64,000 bases of DNA from Anaerobacillus alkaliphilus (GTDB lineage Bacteria > Bacillota > Bacilli > Bacillales > Anaerobacillaceae): positions 248,001 through 312,000 of the forward strand of contig NZ_QOUX01000001.1 of assembly GCF_004116265.1 (NCBI RefSeq), in the 5' to 3' direction. Under the pieces are notes generated by a model. It worked only from the letters and a program-made list of their open reading frames with translations, did no database searches and was not told where the DNA came from. The position numbers and the translations under genes are program-made. Of this stretch, positions 26,404-35,126 are shown piece after piece (the first letter of the stretch is position 1; the number at the start of each line of letters is the position of its first letter).

Positions 26404-26634
26404 TTAGATTTCGTCAAAATTACCCCTAATCATCGTTAGTAATTGTGAGTATGCATCTTCATCTTCAAAAAATTCAGGGTACCATTCACTTTCAATCCAT
26501 TGAATTAACTGCTCTTTATTTTGAAAAACCTCGCCACTCGTATCGGAGTTTCGTAACATATATTTTCCGTTATCTTCGTCGATAGTAACTAAACAAGGGA
26601 TCGCACCATCTTTAGCCTTAATAATAAATTCCAT
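26404..26634 (-). CDS. Hypothetical protein (76 aa)
   Basis: Start chosen at the ATG behind AAGGAGGTCACTG. The product is MEFIIKAKDGAIPCLVTIDE followed by DNGKYMLRNSDTSGEVFQNK and EQLIQWIESEWYPEFFEDED. The pattern VFxNxxQLxxWIExxW recurs in the small protein at 59893-60081 (VVFKNENQLLEWLEDQF), so the two may share a small alpha/beta fold. Function unknown. Monocistronic. Confidence 0.72.
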   Translation of the reverse strand: MEFIIKAKDGAIPCLVTIDEDNGKYMLRNSDTSGEVFQNKEQLIQWIESEWYPEFFEDEDAYSQLLTMIRGNFDEI

Positions 26635-26714
26635 GTTTTCAGTGACCTCCTTCCTGTGTAACAATTTTAGCTTTTGTCATAGACTATTTTTTCATGAGAG
26701 GAGGCAAAGGCTAA

Positions 26715-27371
26715 TTATGAGAGTATTTCCCATTTTCTGTTTTGAGCTACTTCTAATAATTTAGAGTCAGGTTTTACAGCTACTGGGTTACCAACAAGTT
26801 CTAACACATTTAAATCCGAAAAGCTATCGCCATACGCGTAACTATTTTCCCAATCCACATCATCATTTACTAGCTGGGCAATAATGTTCTCAGTTTTTCT
26901 TTGACCATGGATATGGATAACAGGAGCATGTTTATCTATTTCCATGTTTCTAAAAGGTATGCTTGTCCCAATAATACAATCAAAGTGAACTTCTTTTGTC
27001 ACCGAGTGGAGTAATGGCTCAAAGGCACCTGATACTAACATAATATAGTATCCATCTTTACTATGTTGTTCTAATCGTTGTAAAACAGTTTCACTTAATT
27101 TTTGACTCATTTCCCCACCTAATAAAGAGAAGAAATGGTGAATTTCATTTTTAGATGATTGACCGAAAGATGAGATATAAGATCTCATGGAATATTCCTT
27201 CATTTTTTGTTCAGGATAAAGTTTGCACTTGTATGCTACATACACTGGCAGGATTTTCGAGAGGAAGCGGCGATATCTGCCACTGTGCTGTTTTTTCAAA
27301 TGCTTCATCATTAATGGAAACGTCTCTTCTGGAAATAATGTACCGTCAAAATCAAAAATGGCTACCTTCAC
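26715..27371 (-). CDS. HAD-IB phosphatase (SerB-like)
   Basis: A 218-residue HAD hydrolase. Motif I DFDGTLF supplies the nucleophile Asp7 region, motif II VSGAFEPLL the Ser, and motif III/IV YAYGDSFSDLNVL the metal Asp pair; a helical cap lies between about 20 and 90. It resembles SerB and YkpX-like members acting on small phosphomonoesters, but no substrate can be named. ATG at 27371. Confidence 0.82.
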   Translation of the reverse strand: MKVAIFDFDGTLFPEETFPLMMKHLKKQHSGRYRRFLSKILPVYVAYKCKLYPEQKMKEYSMRSYISSFGQSSKNEIHHFFSLLGGEMSQKLSETVLQRLEQHSKDGYYIMLVSGAFEPLLHSVTKEVHFDCIIGTSIPFRNMEIDKHAPVIHIHGQRKTENIIAQLVNDDVDWENSYAYGDSFSDLNVLELVGNPVAVKPDSKLLEVAQNRKWEILS

Positions 27372-27497
27372 TGATTAGCTTCCTTTCTAAATGTTATTTA
27401 TTGTAATTGTATGATTTTGTTAATTGGTTTTGCAAGCTTAATTTTTAGATAGGAGAAACAAAGGCGGGCATACTACGAAAAAGGAGGTGTGTTTGTA

Positions 27498-27707
27498 ATG
27501 GGAAAAAAGGATAATAAAAGTGTAAGTGCACAAGTTGCAGAAAATTCATATGATCCTTCAGATTATCATAGTAATAAAGATGTAGATAAGGGCCTAGCCA
27601 TTACTCATGAACAAGTAAGTGATATGTATGTGGAAGGTACGATTGATGGTGAGATTGACAATTATGATGAAAAGCTGAAAGAGTTTCCTCGTCGTTCTGG
27701 AGAGTAG
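27498..27707 (+). CDS. yozQ: YozQ-like protein (DUF4025)
   Basis: Start chosen at the ATG ten bases after AAGGAGG; the earlier GTG at 27489 overlaps the site. The 69 residues contain NSYDPSDYHSNKDVDKGLAI then THEQVSDMYVEGTIDGEID, the core of the DUF4025 family represented by YozQ of B. subtilis. Function unknown. A hairpin follows. Confidence 0.8.
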   Translation: MGKKDNKSVSAQVAENSYDPSDYHSNKDVDKGLAITHEQVSDMYVEGTIDGEIDNYDEKLKEFPRRSGE

Positions 27708-27722
27708 AGCACTCCCATATAA

Positions 27723-27755
27723 AATGCGAGCTTGGGGCGGCCCAGGCTCGTTTTA
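27723..27755 (+). terminator. Terminator after yozQ
   Basis: CGAGCtTGGG/CCCAgGCTCG stem followed by TTTTAT. Confidence 0.75.
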
Positions 27756-27804
27756 TGTTGTAAGACAATAACTCGTGTATAAGTTTTTATCTTTCTGTAA
27801 AAGC

Positions 27805-27810
27805 TATAAT
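27805..27810 (+). promoter_or_regulatory. -10 element of the tRNA-like gene
   Basis: Perfect TATAAT eight bases before the first acceptor base. No clear -35 lies 16-18 bp upstream, so the promoter is only partly supported. Confidence 0.5.
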
Positions 27811-27818
27811 TGTTTCAT

Positions 27819-27888
27819 GAGTGCGTAGCTCAACGGTAGAGCAACTAGCTTGCCTAGTATTTAGCTGGTTCAATTCCAGCCGCACTCC
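27819..27888 (+). tRNA. tRNA-like gene with shortened anticodon arm (probable pseudo-tRNA)
   Basis: A 70-nt cloverleaf: acceptor GAGTGCG/CGCACTC, D arm GCTC-AACGGTA-GAGC and T arm GCTGG-TTCAATT-CCAGC, all perfect. The anticodon region is too short: ACTAG-CTTGC-CTAGT gives a five-base loop. Forcing a seven-base loop gives GCTTGCC, which lacks U33, and uses up base 26. The general sequence recalls tRNA-Gly(GCC), but the arm is unlikely to decode. No CCA is encoded (the 3' end reads CCTA). It has its own -10 and a strong terminator at 27909-27960, so it is probably a single transcription unit. Pseudo-tRNAs with regulatory effects are known in the Bacillus cereus group; a relation is only a possibility. 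Confidence 0.65.
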
Positions 27889-27908
27889 TAGCCGTTCCCC
27901 ATGAAGAA

Positions 27909-27960
27909 AAGAAAGGAGTTAGAGAAGGATTTTTATCTATTCTCTAACTCCTTTCTTTTT
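27909..27960 (+). terminator. Terminator of the tRNA-like gene
   Basis: Eighteen-base-pair perfect stem AAGAAAGGAGTTAGAGAA with its complement, ending in TTTTT. Its T run is part of the MITE target duplication next to it. Confidence 0.93.
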
Positions 27961-27964
27961 AGTT

Positions 27965-28137
27965 GGCTCTTTTCGTAAACATTTTTGCTTTTTTACCCTA
28001 AAAGGTGAAGATATCAGCCAATTAATTATGTAAGAAAAGAGCAATACTGACTTAATTAATTGTGCATTCTTAGTATTTTGTGTAAAATTCCGGCATTTGG
28101 GATTTTTACGAAAGCAACTAACTTTGCAAAAACAGCC
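27965..28137 (+). mobile_element. MITE copy C (173 bp)
   Basis: Bounded by a perfect 8-bp duplication TTTTAGTT (27957-27964 and 28138-28145). The right duplication contains the stop codon of the diguanylate cyclase gene. Lacks the CTCCTGCGG module. Confidence 0.9.
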
Positions 28138-28139
28138 TT

Positions 28140-29129
28140 TTAGTTAGAAAAAATTTTGTTGCGTCCCAAGTCTTTTGCTTTGTACAATAATTGATCTGCC
28201 TCGCTAAGGATTTCAACTAATTCATAATTATATTCGCTAGCTTCAACAATTCCTCCGCTTATCGTAATGGACAGGGTGCTGCCTTTGACATTAAACGAAT
28301 GTAATTCAATCTTAGTACGAATATGTTCAAATATTTCAAAAGCATTATCCTTGGGTATCCCTTTTAGGATTAGCAGAAATTCTTCTCCACCCCAGCGTAC
28401 TACATAGGAGTCTTTAGGTATTGTTTCTTTTATAATTGAGGCCGTTGTCTTTAAGATCATATCACCGGATAAGTGACCGTAACGATCGTTCAATTGCTTA
28501 AAATTATCTAGATCACAAAAAGCAATAGATAAAGGGAGAGAACCTTGTTTTGCTTTGGTAATTTCCTCTAAAAGGGCAGCTTCTCCTCCATTACGATTTA
28601 AAACCTCTGTAAGATAATCTATTTTAGAATTTCCAATGGTTTCTTTTAAACGTTCCTGATAAAAGAGAACACTGTACCCTAAGGCAAAGTAGGTAAGTGA
28701 ATAAACTCCGCCTTGAATCATTTGTAAAAAGGTAACAGTAGACATTGAATAAATGTTAACGAACGTTAGTATGGATGCAGACAGTGCTAAAATAAACAAA
28801 GACCGATTATAAAATGACTGAGCTAGGATAGCAACCGACGAGATTACCGGTAAATAATACATCGGGTAAAACGGACTTTCTACGTTACCAGAAAAGTAAA
28901 TAATGAAGAAAGCAACTAACAGCTGTGTCATATGAATGATGAATGGATACCGTTTTATGTACTTAATTGTGACTAGGTTGAAGATAGAAAGGAATATAAA
29001 AAGACCTAAAAGCCACGACCCGTTGCTCGTTCCCCAAAAGTACAAGACAACCCAAAAATATAGATTGCTTTGGAGTACAGCCAGGATTGTCATAACGATT
29101 TTCTCTTTTTTATCAATTGATGTAGTCAT
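28140..29129 (-). CDS. Membrane diguanylate cyclase (GGDEF)
   Basis: A 329-residue protein with about six membrane spans in residues 12-165 and a GGDEF domain in about 170-325. The active loop is WGGEEF at 245-250, and DLDNFKQLNDRYGHLSGD is the nucleotide and metal site, so the cyclase should be active, making c-di-GMP from two GTP. The inhibitory I-site RxxD expected just before the loop is absent (PKDS at that place), so the usual product inhibition is probably missing. The mRNA leader carries a GEMM-I riboswitch plus terminator, which could supply feedback instead. The membrane part may sense an unknown signal. Confidence 0.92.
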   Translation of the reverse strand: MTTSIDKKEKIVMTILAVLQSNLYFWVVLYFWGTSNGSWLLGLFIFLSIFNLVTIKYIKRYPFIIHMTQLLVAFFIIYFSGNVESPFYPMYYLPVISSVAILAQSFYNRSLFILALSASILTFVNIYSMSTVTFLQMIQGGVYSLTYFALGYSVLFYQERLKETIGNSKIDYLTEVLNRNGGEAALLEEITKAKQGSLPLSIAFCDLDNFKQLNDRYGHLSGDMILKTTASIIKETIPKDSYVVRWGGEEFLLILKGIPKDNAFEIFEHIRTKIELHSFNVKGSTLSITISGGIVEASEYNYELVEILSEADQLLYKAKDLGRNKIFSN

Positions 29130-29142
29130 AATATCACCTCAA

Positions 29143-29184
29143 TAAAAAAACATAAGACTTATTCGTGCCGAATAAGTCTTATGT
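29143..29184 (-). terminator. Riboswitch-linked terminator before the diguanylate cyclase
   Basis: Minus strand CATAAGACTTATTCG/CGAATAAGTCTTATG hairpin followed by seven Ts, 14 bp before the start codon. Its 5' arm base CAACAT can instead pair with ATGTTG at the aptamer 3' end, an antiterminator. Confidence 0.88.
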
Positions 29185-29208
29185 TGAGCACAATCATTTC
29201 CAACATCA

Positions 29209-29295
29209 TTCGGTAACCTAGCTATCATAGTTTTAAAAAACATTAGACCTATGGCTTTGCGTCCTAGACTTTCGTACTAGTTTGCCTTTATCAAA
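29209..29295 (-). promoter_or_regulatory. Cyclic-di-GMP-I riboswitch of the diguanylate cyclase gene
   Basis: Minus-strand RNA contains GGCAAAC, the UAGUACGAAAGUCUA hairpin with a GAAA tetraloop, GGACGCAAAGCC, AUAGGUCUAA, ACUAUGAUAGCUAGGUUACCG: an almost ideal GEMM-I aptamer. P1 pairs AUUUG with CGAAU. The AUGUUG just after P1 can pair with CAACAU of the terminator, so ligand-stabilised P1 would favour termination; an OFF switch is the likely reading. Confidence 0.93.
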
Positions 29296-29345
29296 TTATT
29301 ACTATTTTACCATGAATAAGGAACTACTACAAATGATTTATTCTA

Positions 29346-30578
29346 TTAAAACGCCCAGTTTCCATTTCTAAATAAAGGCTCACGTTCGCCGTCTTTGGTA
29401 ACACCGTCTATGTTCATTTCACTTGAACCGATCATGAAGTCAACGTGAGTGATACTTGTGTTTACACAGTGCTGCTCAAGCTCTTCCTTGGACATTGTCT
29501 TCCCGCCTTCAAGGTTAAAAGAGTATGCATTTCCAATTGCTAAATGGCTTGAGGCATTTTCATCGAACAAGGTATTATAAAAAATAATGTTCGAGTTTGA
29601 AATAGGAGAGTCATGAGGAACAAGTGCTACTTCTCCTAAGTAATGAGAACCCTCATCTGTTTCGACTAAACGTTTTAATGTTTCATAGCCTTCTTCTGCT
29701 GTAAAATCAACAATTCTTCCGTTTTCAAAGGTTATGCTAAAGTTATTGATCACGTTGCCACTATAGTTTAATGGTTTCGTACTTTGTACAACTCCATGGA
29801 CACCATCTCTTTTTGGAAGCGTAAATACTTCTTCAGTAGGCATGTTCGCGACAAAGTTAACCCCATTTTCGTTATTGCCACCGCCACCAACCCATAGGTG
29901 CTTTTCAGGAAGTTCAATTGTTAAATCGGTTCCAGGAGCCTGGTAGTGTAGCTTTGCATACTTCTTCTCATTTAAGTACTCAACTTTATTTAAAAGTTTA
30001 CTATTATGTTCACGCCATGCTGCGACTGGGTCTTCTAAGTCTGCACGTGTAGCCATTAAGATAGCTTCCCATAGTTTTGCCATGCTTTCTTCTTCTGTTG
30101 TATTTGGAAACACCTTCTGGGCCCACTCTTTAGATGGAGCCGCAATGACGCACCAGCTGACTTTATCAGCTTGAACATAGTTGCGATATTTTTCAAGTGC
30201 TACTCCTCTAGCTTTATTGGCATTTGAAATTCTTTCAGGATCGACCCCTTTTAGTAGGTCTGGGTTTGCTGCAACAATACTCATAAATGCGGCACCGTTT
30301 TCAGCCAATTCTTCAAACCCTTTTGCTTTCCACGCCGGGAACTCCAAGAAAGCTTCGTCAGGGGCTAACGTATACTTTAATAGCGTAAGTTCTTCATCAT
30401 TCCACTCAATGACGACATCTTTTGCTCCAGCTTCATAAGCTTTTTTAGCTACTAGACGGACAAATTCCATGTTGTTCGTCGGTGCGTTAATTACTAATGT
30501 TTGTCCTTGTTGAATGTTAATACCAACTCGTACTGCAATATCAGCATATTTTTCTAAGTTTTGTTCAAATGTACTCAC
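29346..30578 (-). CDS. Aminopeptidase, family M29
   Basis: Start chosen at the GTG eight bases after GGGAG; the ATG two codons upstream is too close to the site. The 410-residue enzyme matches AmpS/PepS metalloaminopeptidases: LVGGGGNN-type turn, NFVANMPTEEVFTLPKRDGV, LGEVALVPHDSPIS, and C-terminal SITHVDFMIGSSEMNIDGV with the metal-binding His/Asp/Glu. It trims N-terminal residues from peptides in the cytoplasm. Monocistronic. Confidence 0.93.
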   Translation of the reverse strand: MSTFEQNLEKYADIAVRVGINIQQGQTLVINAPTNNMEFVRLVAKKAYEAGAKDVVIEWNDEELTLLKYTLAPDEAFLEFPAWKAKGFEELAENGAAFMSIVAANPDLLKGVDPERISNANKARGVALEKYRNYVQADKVSWCVIAAPSKEWAQKVFPNTTEEESMAKLWEAILMATRADLEDPVAAWREHNSKLLNKVEYLNEKKYAKLHYQAPGTDLTIELPEKHLWVGGGGNNENGVNFVANMPTEEVFTLPKRDGVHGVVQSTKPLNYSGNVINNFSITFENGRIVDFTAEEGYETLKRLVETDEGSHYLGEVALVPHDSPISNSNIIFYNTLFDENASSHLAIGNAYSFNLEGGKTMSKEELEQHCVNTSITHVDFMIGSSEMNIDGVTKDGEREPLFRNGNWAF

Positions 30579-30725
30579 AATCATTGCTCCCTTACGTATG
30601 TATTTTAAAGGTATTCAACCTCTATTAGTATCTTACCAAAAGAGGGGTGTAGAGGAAACGTTTTTCAATTCACCCCTCTCGTTATAGGCGCATATCATAG
30701 TTGTGACTGAGAGGAGTTGTGGGAG

Positions 30726-31409
30726 ATGAACGAAAAGGAAAACTGCCTTCCCTTAATTGGAGAAAGATTTCCGGAAGTGGAAGTAAGAACAACCTTAGGG
30801 AAAAAGAAACTTCCTAATGATTATGAAGGGAAGTGGTTTGTACTGTTTTCACATCCAGGAGATTTCACGCCTGTTTGCACAACCGAATTTATCGAGATCC
30901 AAAGAAAAAGCGACGAATTTAAAGCTCTAAATACAGAATTGATAGGCTTGTCTATCGATGGTGTGTTTTCTCATATGAAATGGATTGAATGGATTCGTGA
31001 TCATTTCCATGTAACAATTGAATTCCCGATTATTGCAGATGAATTAGGTCAACTAGCGAAAAGGTTAGGGATGATTTCCCCAACAGTTGGTCCGTTAACT
31101 GTTCGCACTGTTTTTATTATTGACCCCAAGGGACGTATTCGGCTTATGATGCACTACCCACCAGAGGTAGGCAGAAATAGCGATGAACTAATTAGGGTCA
31201 TACATGCACTTCAAGCCGCTACAGAACATAAAGTGGCGACACCAGCCAATTGGCCGAATAATGAGTACCTTGGTTCTCAAGTAATGGTTCCACCTCCTAG
31301 TAACTTTTATAGTGTTCAAAAAAGGTTGGAGGATGCAAAGTTAGGTAACCATCATTGTTTAGATTGGTGGTTCTGTTATAAATCATTAGAAAACAACGAG
31401 TCTGGTTGA
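30726..31409 (+). CDS. Peroxiredoxin (Prx6/AhpC type)
   Basis: Start chosen at the ATG nine bases after GAGGAG rather than the TTG at 30717. The 227-residue peroxidase has the catalytic loop FSHPGDFTPVCTTE with the peroxidatic Cys, then GLSIDGVFSHMKWIEWIRD, and a long C-terminal arm ending GNHHCLDWWFCYKS. Length and arm match the Prx6 group. It reduces hydrogen peroxide and organic peroxides. The C-terminal Cys pair could act in recycling. A terminator overlaps its stop. Confidence 0.93.
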   Translation: MNEKENCLPLIGERFPEVEVRTTLGKKKLPNDYEGKWFVLFSHPGDFTPVCTTEFIEIQRKSDEFKALNTELIGLSIDGVFSHMKWIEWIRDHFHVTIEFPIIADELGQLAKRLGMISPTVGPLTVRTVFIIDPKGRIRLMMHYPPEVGRNSDELIRVIHALQAATEHKVATPANWPNNEYLGSQVMVPPPSNFYSVQKRLEDAKLGNHHCLDWWFCYKSLENNESG

Positions 31410-31430
31410 TGTAACCAACTCGTTGTTTTT
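31391..31430 (+). terminator. Terminator of the peroxiredoxin gene
   Basis: AAACAACGAGT/ACTCGTTGTTT stem with an inner GGTT/AACC pairing; the stop codon lies in the hairpin. Confidence 0.88.
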
Positions 31431-31500
31431 GTTATTGTCATTGTTTTGGTGTTTTTTGAGAATACATAGGGAAACTATTTATTGGAAGGAGGCGTCAGTT

Positions 31501-32643
31501 TTGAAAATTTTTAAAAAGATAGTATCCATAATTGCAGCTTTAGTACTGATATTTACGAGTTATGTAATTGTTTCTGTCCATTATTGGTCAATTCGAGATG
31601 AAGGAAGACTGCCAGTAAAGACTGCCGTTATTCTCCATGCAGTCAATAATAACCTAATTACAACAGATATGAAGCCACCCAAATTCTTAACACAACCTAG
31701 GCCAGCAACATTTGCTCGAGAGGATATAGTAATCACTATTGCTGAAGAAGAGGAAATTCCTGTTCGAATTTATTATCCAAAGAGTGATGGCCCCCATCCA
31801 GTCATTTTATATTATCATGGTGGGGCTTTTATGGAAGGCTATGGAAATTTAGAAACACATGATAATGTCATTAGGGCCCTAGCGGTTCGGACTGACAGTG
31901 TCGTTATTGCTGTAAGCTATCGTCTAGCTCCAGTTCACGCGTTTCCAACCGCAGTTGACGATAGTTATCATGCCTTACTGTGGGCCGAGGCAAATGTAGA
32001 AAAATATAATGGTAATCCAAACCGAATGGCTGTCGTCGGGGATAGTGCCGGCGGCAATCTAGCAACAGCGGTAGCCTTGATGTCGAGGGATTTAGGAGGA
32101 CCTGAGCTAGTTGGACAAGCGTTACTCTATCCGTTAACAACATTCCAAGACATGCCTTTACAGTCGCGTATTCTCTATGACAGTGGATATTACTTATTAT
32201 CACGTAATGTCATGTATCGGGCTAGAGAATTATATACTCCAATGGAAGAGATGTGGCTAAGTCCTTACACATCCCCTTTAAATGCTGAAAACTTAGAGGG
32301 TTTACCTCCTACATTAATCATCACTGCAGAGTTTGATCCATTGCGGGATGAAGGAGAGTTATACGGGGTCCGGCTGGCAGAAGCTGGTGTTCCTGTTCAG
32401 CACCTGCATTACGAAGGCGTCATGCATGGTTTTATATCCTTTTACGAGATCATGCAATCAGGCCAACACGGGTTAGGTAAAACTGTTACTTTTTTGAAAG
32501 ATGTTTTTAGAGAAGAGAAAGGCTTTCAAAGCGATCTCCAACAAACCGTTGTTTCACGTCCAGAGGGGTTTGAGAGGGTAAGGGACGTACTAGAGGCATA
32601 TGCGATTGCGGTATTTCTCATTTATCAAGAGACCACCAGATAA
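31501..32643 (+). CDS. Membrane-anchored alpha/beta-hydrolase esterase (HSL family)
   Basis: Start chosen at the TTG after AAGGAGG; 380 residues. Residues about 6-26 are a signal-anchor. The hydrolase domain shows YYHGGAF (oxyanion hole), VGDSAGGN (nucleophile Ser), EFDPLRDEG (Asp) and VMHGF (His), the hormone-sensitive-lipase family set. It should hydrolyse short-chain esters on the outer face of the membrane. The C-terminal 40 residues continue beyond the domain. Followed by a terminator belonging to the convergent MATE gene. Confidence 0.88.
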   Translation: MKIFKKIVSIIAALVLIFTSYVIVSVHYWSIRDEGRLPVKTAVILHAVNNNLITTDMKPPKFLTQPRPATFAREDIVITIAEEEEIPVRIYYPKSDGPHPVILYYHGGAFMEGYGNLETHDNVIRALAVRTDSVVIAVSYRLAPVHAFPTAVDDSYHALLWAEANVEKYNGNPNRMAVVGDSAGGNLATAVALMSRDLGGPELVGQALLYPLTTFQDMPLQSRILYDSGYYLLSRNVMYRARELYTPMEEMWLSPYTSPLNAENLEGLPPTLIITAEFDPLRDEGELYGVRLAEAGVPVQHLHYEGVMHGFISFYEIMQSGQHGLGKTVTFLKDVFREEKGFQSDLQQTVVSRPEGFERVRDVLEAYAIAVFLIYQETTR

Positions 32644-32657
32644 AACTGTTTTTACAA

Positions 32658-32688
32658 TAAAAAACACAAGGAAGTTATCCCTGTGTTA
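32658..32688 (-). terminator. Terminator of the MATE gene
   Basis: Minus strand AACACAggG/CcTTGTGTT followed by TTTTATTG; it overlaps the MATE stop codon. Confidence 0.75.
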
Positions 32689-34065
32689 AGAAGGTATTTT
32701 CATTTCTAAATGAGAGACTGGCTTCATGTATCTCTTTTGGATCACACGCAAACGAATGAATAAGAAGATGGCTCCTGTTGCGAGTCCCATGATCAAGCCA
32801 ATCCAATAGCCAAAAGCATTTAACTCAGTAAGAGTTGCTAGGGTATATCCCAGTGGTAAACCAATTACCCAGAATGATAGAACGGCAAGGAGAAATGTTA
32901 CATTTACATCCTTATACCCTCTAAGTGCGCCTTGAAGTGGTGCACCAATTGCATCAGACATTTGAAAAAAGATCGCAAAGATTAAAAATTGTGAGATTAA
33001 CTCTAACACAGCCGGTTCGTTTGTATAAAGCATACCAATATGTTTGTTAAATACAAGTAAGATAGCAGAACAGACAATTCCAAGTAAAGCTCCTAGACTA
33101 ATTCCTAAATAGCTATAGCTTTTTGCATCTTTATAACGCTTAGCGCCTACCTCAAAGCCAATCGTAATCGTTAAGGCCATCGATATACTTAGTGGCAGCA
33201 TATATAAGAATGATGCAAAGTTAATAGCAGCTTGGTGAGCAGCGATCGTAATTGTGCTGTACTTACTCATTAAAAGTGTAACAGCTGCAAATATACTGGT
33301 TTCACAAAACACAGCCAACCCACTTGGGACACCAATTTTTAAAATTTCCCTCCATGCTTGAAGAGAGACTTTAAACCAATTTCTGAAGATATTATATTCT
33401 GTGAAAGGGGTAATACGGTGGATAAAAAACACCGATAAACCAAAAATACACCAATAAGTAATTGAGGATGCGATACCAGCTCCGACCCCACCTAATTGTG
33501 GGAAACCTAGCTTTCCAAAGATCAAAATGTAGTTAAAGAAGATATTAATTGGCAAAGATAATAACGTAATAATCATGGTAACCCTAGTATGACCTAAGGC
33601 ATCAATAAATGAGCGCAAGATCGTATAGCAAAATAACGGGAAAATCCCAAAAGCTAACGCTAATAAGTAATTTTTTGCTATGATTTGTACAGGAAGATCT
33701 AAATTCATAAATGTTAAGATTGGGTCTAAAAATAACACACCAAGGATGATCACTACTATGGCTAAAACAATAGATAAGTAGATTCCTTGGACGACTGTAA
33801 ATGGGACAACTTTTTTATTTCCTGCCCCAATGTGTTGAGCAACAATTGGCGTAATGGCCATCAGTATCCCTGATAGTCCGGTAAAAATGGGAACCCATAG
33901 ACTAGAACCTATCGCAACACCTGCTAAATCATTTGAACTAACATGACCACTCATGGTAGTGTCAAAGAAGTTCATCGAAAAGAGTGCGAATTGAGTAATT
34001 AAGATTGGTACTAATATATAGAGAAATTGTTTTGTTTTTTCTTTAAGTGTAAGGGTTTGTTTCAT
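32686..34065 (-). CDS. MATE-family efflux transporter
   Basis: A 459-residue integral membrane protein with twelve predicted spans and the two-fold MATE repeat: ITQFALFSMNFFDTTMSGHV and PSGLAVFCETSIFAAVTLLM start the halves. NorM-type members export cationic compounds against sodium or protons. The substrate cannot be predicted. ATG at 34065. Monocistronic. Confidence 0.9.
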   Translation of the reverse strand: MKQTLTLKEKTKQFLYILVPILITQFALFSMNFFDTTMSGHVSSNDLAGVAIGSSLWVPIFTGLSGILMAITPIVAQHIGAGNKKVVPFTVVQGIYLSIVLAIVVIILGVLFLDPILTFMNLDLPVQIIAKNYLLALAFGIFPLFCYTILRSFIDALGHTRVTMIITLLSLPINIFFNYILIFGKLGFPQLGGVGAGIASSITYWCIFGLSVFFIHRITPFTEYNIFRNWFKVSLQAWREILKIGVPSGLAVFCETSIFAAVTLLMSKYSTITIAAHQAAINFASFLYMLPLSISMALTITIGFEVGAKRYKDAKSYSYLGISLGALLGIVCSAILLVFNKHIGMLYTNEPAVLELISQFLIFAIFFQMSDAIGAPLQGALRGYKDVNVTFLLAVLSFWVIGLPLGYTLATLTELNAFGYWIGLIMGLATGAIFLFIRLRVIQKRYMKPVSHLEMKIPS

Positions 34066-34170
34066 TATACCGCTTCTTTCTAATTGTCATATGAACGGAA
34101 TTATATCAGAAAAGGATCGGGGGAGATAGTGTTTTATTTTCCCTAAAATATTATAACTGTGGGTGATGGT

Positions 34171-35064
34171 ATGAAACTAGGCTACGCATGTCTAAATGTA
34201 TCTCTTGCTTTAAAAATGAGAACATGCCGAATGAAAACGGTTGAAATAGAAGGCATGAAAAGAGTAAAAGAATTAACACTAGAAAATTTACAGAATGTCA
34301 TAAATATCTTGAAGTGGAATCAGGAAAATCAGATTGACTTTTTTCGGGTAACTAGTGATATTGTCCCGTTTGGGAGTCATGAGATTTTAACGTGGGATTG
34401 GTGGAAAGACGAGGATGTTTTAGCTTTAACAGCTGAGATAAAGGAATATAAAGAAAAGCATCAGATGAGATTATCGGTACATCCTGGTCAGTATACAATT
34501 ATTAATTCTCCCAACGAAAGTGTAGTGTCTAACGCTTTTCGCGACTTGGAATACCATTACAAATTTATAGATCTGATGGGTGGCACAGACATGGTCATTC
34601 ATGTTGGTGGTGTATACGGAAATAAAGATGAGGCGAAAAAGAGGTTTATTGAAAATTATAAGAGGTTGTCTCCTGGGATTAAAGAAATGTTAATTTTAGA
34701 AAATGACGATAAATCCTTTCATGTACAAGATGTTTTGTCTATTTATGAAGAAGTTGGCGTTCCGGTTTGCTTTGATATTCACCACCATCGCTGCAACCCT
34801 TATGAAGAGGCTAGTATTGATGACTTATTAACACAGGTTGTATCATCGTGGCAAAATAAACGATTGCCAAAGATGCATATCAGTTCGGGACGAAACTCAA
34901 AAACAGATACTTCCCACCATGACTATATTTTAAAAGAAGATTTTGATGATTTTATTGAGCTGTTAGGAGATAGGGATGTCGATCTAATGTTTGAAGCAAA
35001 GAAGAAAGAGTTGGCGGTATTAAGAATTAGAGATGAACTAAATGAAAATAATTCCTTTTTATGA
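34171..35064 (+). CDS. uvsE: UV DNA damage endonuclease UvsE
   Basis: Start chosen at ATG MKLGYACLN, the conserved N-terminus of UvsE; the ribosome binding site is weak. The 297-residue TIM-barrel enzyme nicks 5' of pyrimidine dimers and 6-4 products. Family blocks present are LENLQNVINILKWNQENQID, FFRVTSDIVPFGSHE, RLSVHPGQYTIINSPNE, ILENDDKSF, VCFDIHHHRCNP and KMHISSGR, containing the metal-binding His and Glu. Monocistronic, no SOS box recognised. Confidence 0.95.
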   Translation: MKLGYACLNVSLALKMRTCRMKTVEIEGMKRVKELTLENLQNVINILKWNQENQIDFFRVTSDIVPFGSHEILTWDWWKDEDVLALTAEIKEYKEKHQMRLSVHPGQYTIINSPNESVVSNAFRDLEYHYKFIDLMGGTDMVIHVGGVYGNKDEAKKRFIENYKRLSPGIKEMLILENDDKSFHVQDVLSIYEEVGVPVCFDIHHHRCNPYEEASIDDLLTQVVSSWQNKRLPKMHISSGRNSKTDTSHHDYILKEDFDDFIELLGDRDVDLMFEAKKKELAVLRIRDELNENNSFL

Positions 35065-35126
35065 ACGTTTTTTGCTAAAATACTGTTAATACATACATTT
35101 AGAACGTATATGAAAGGAAGAAATCC

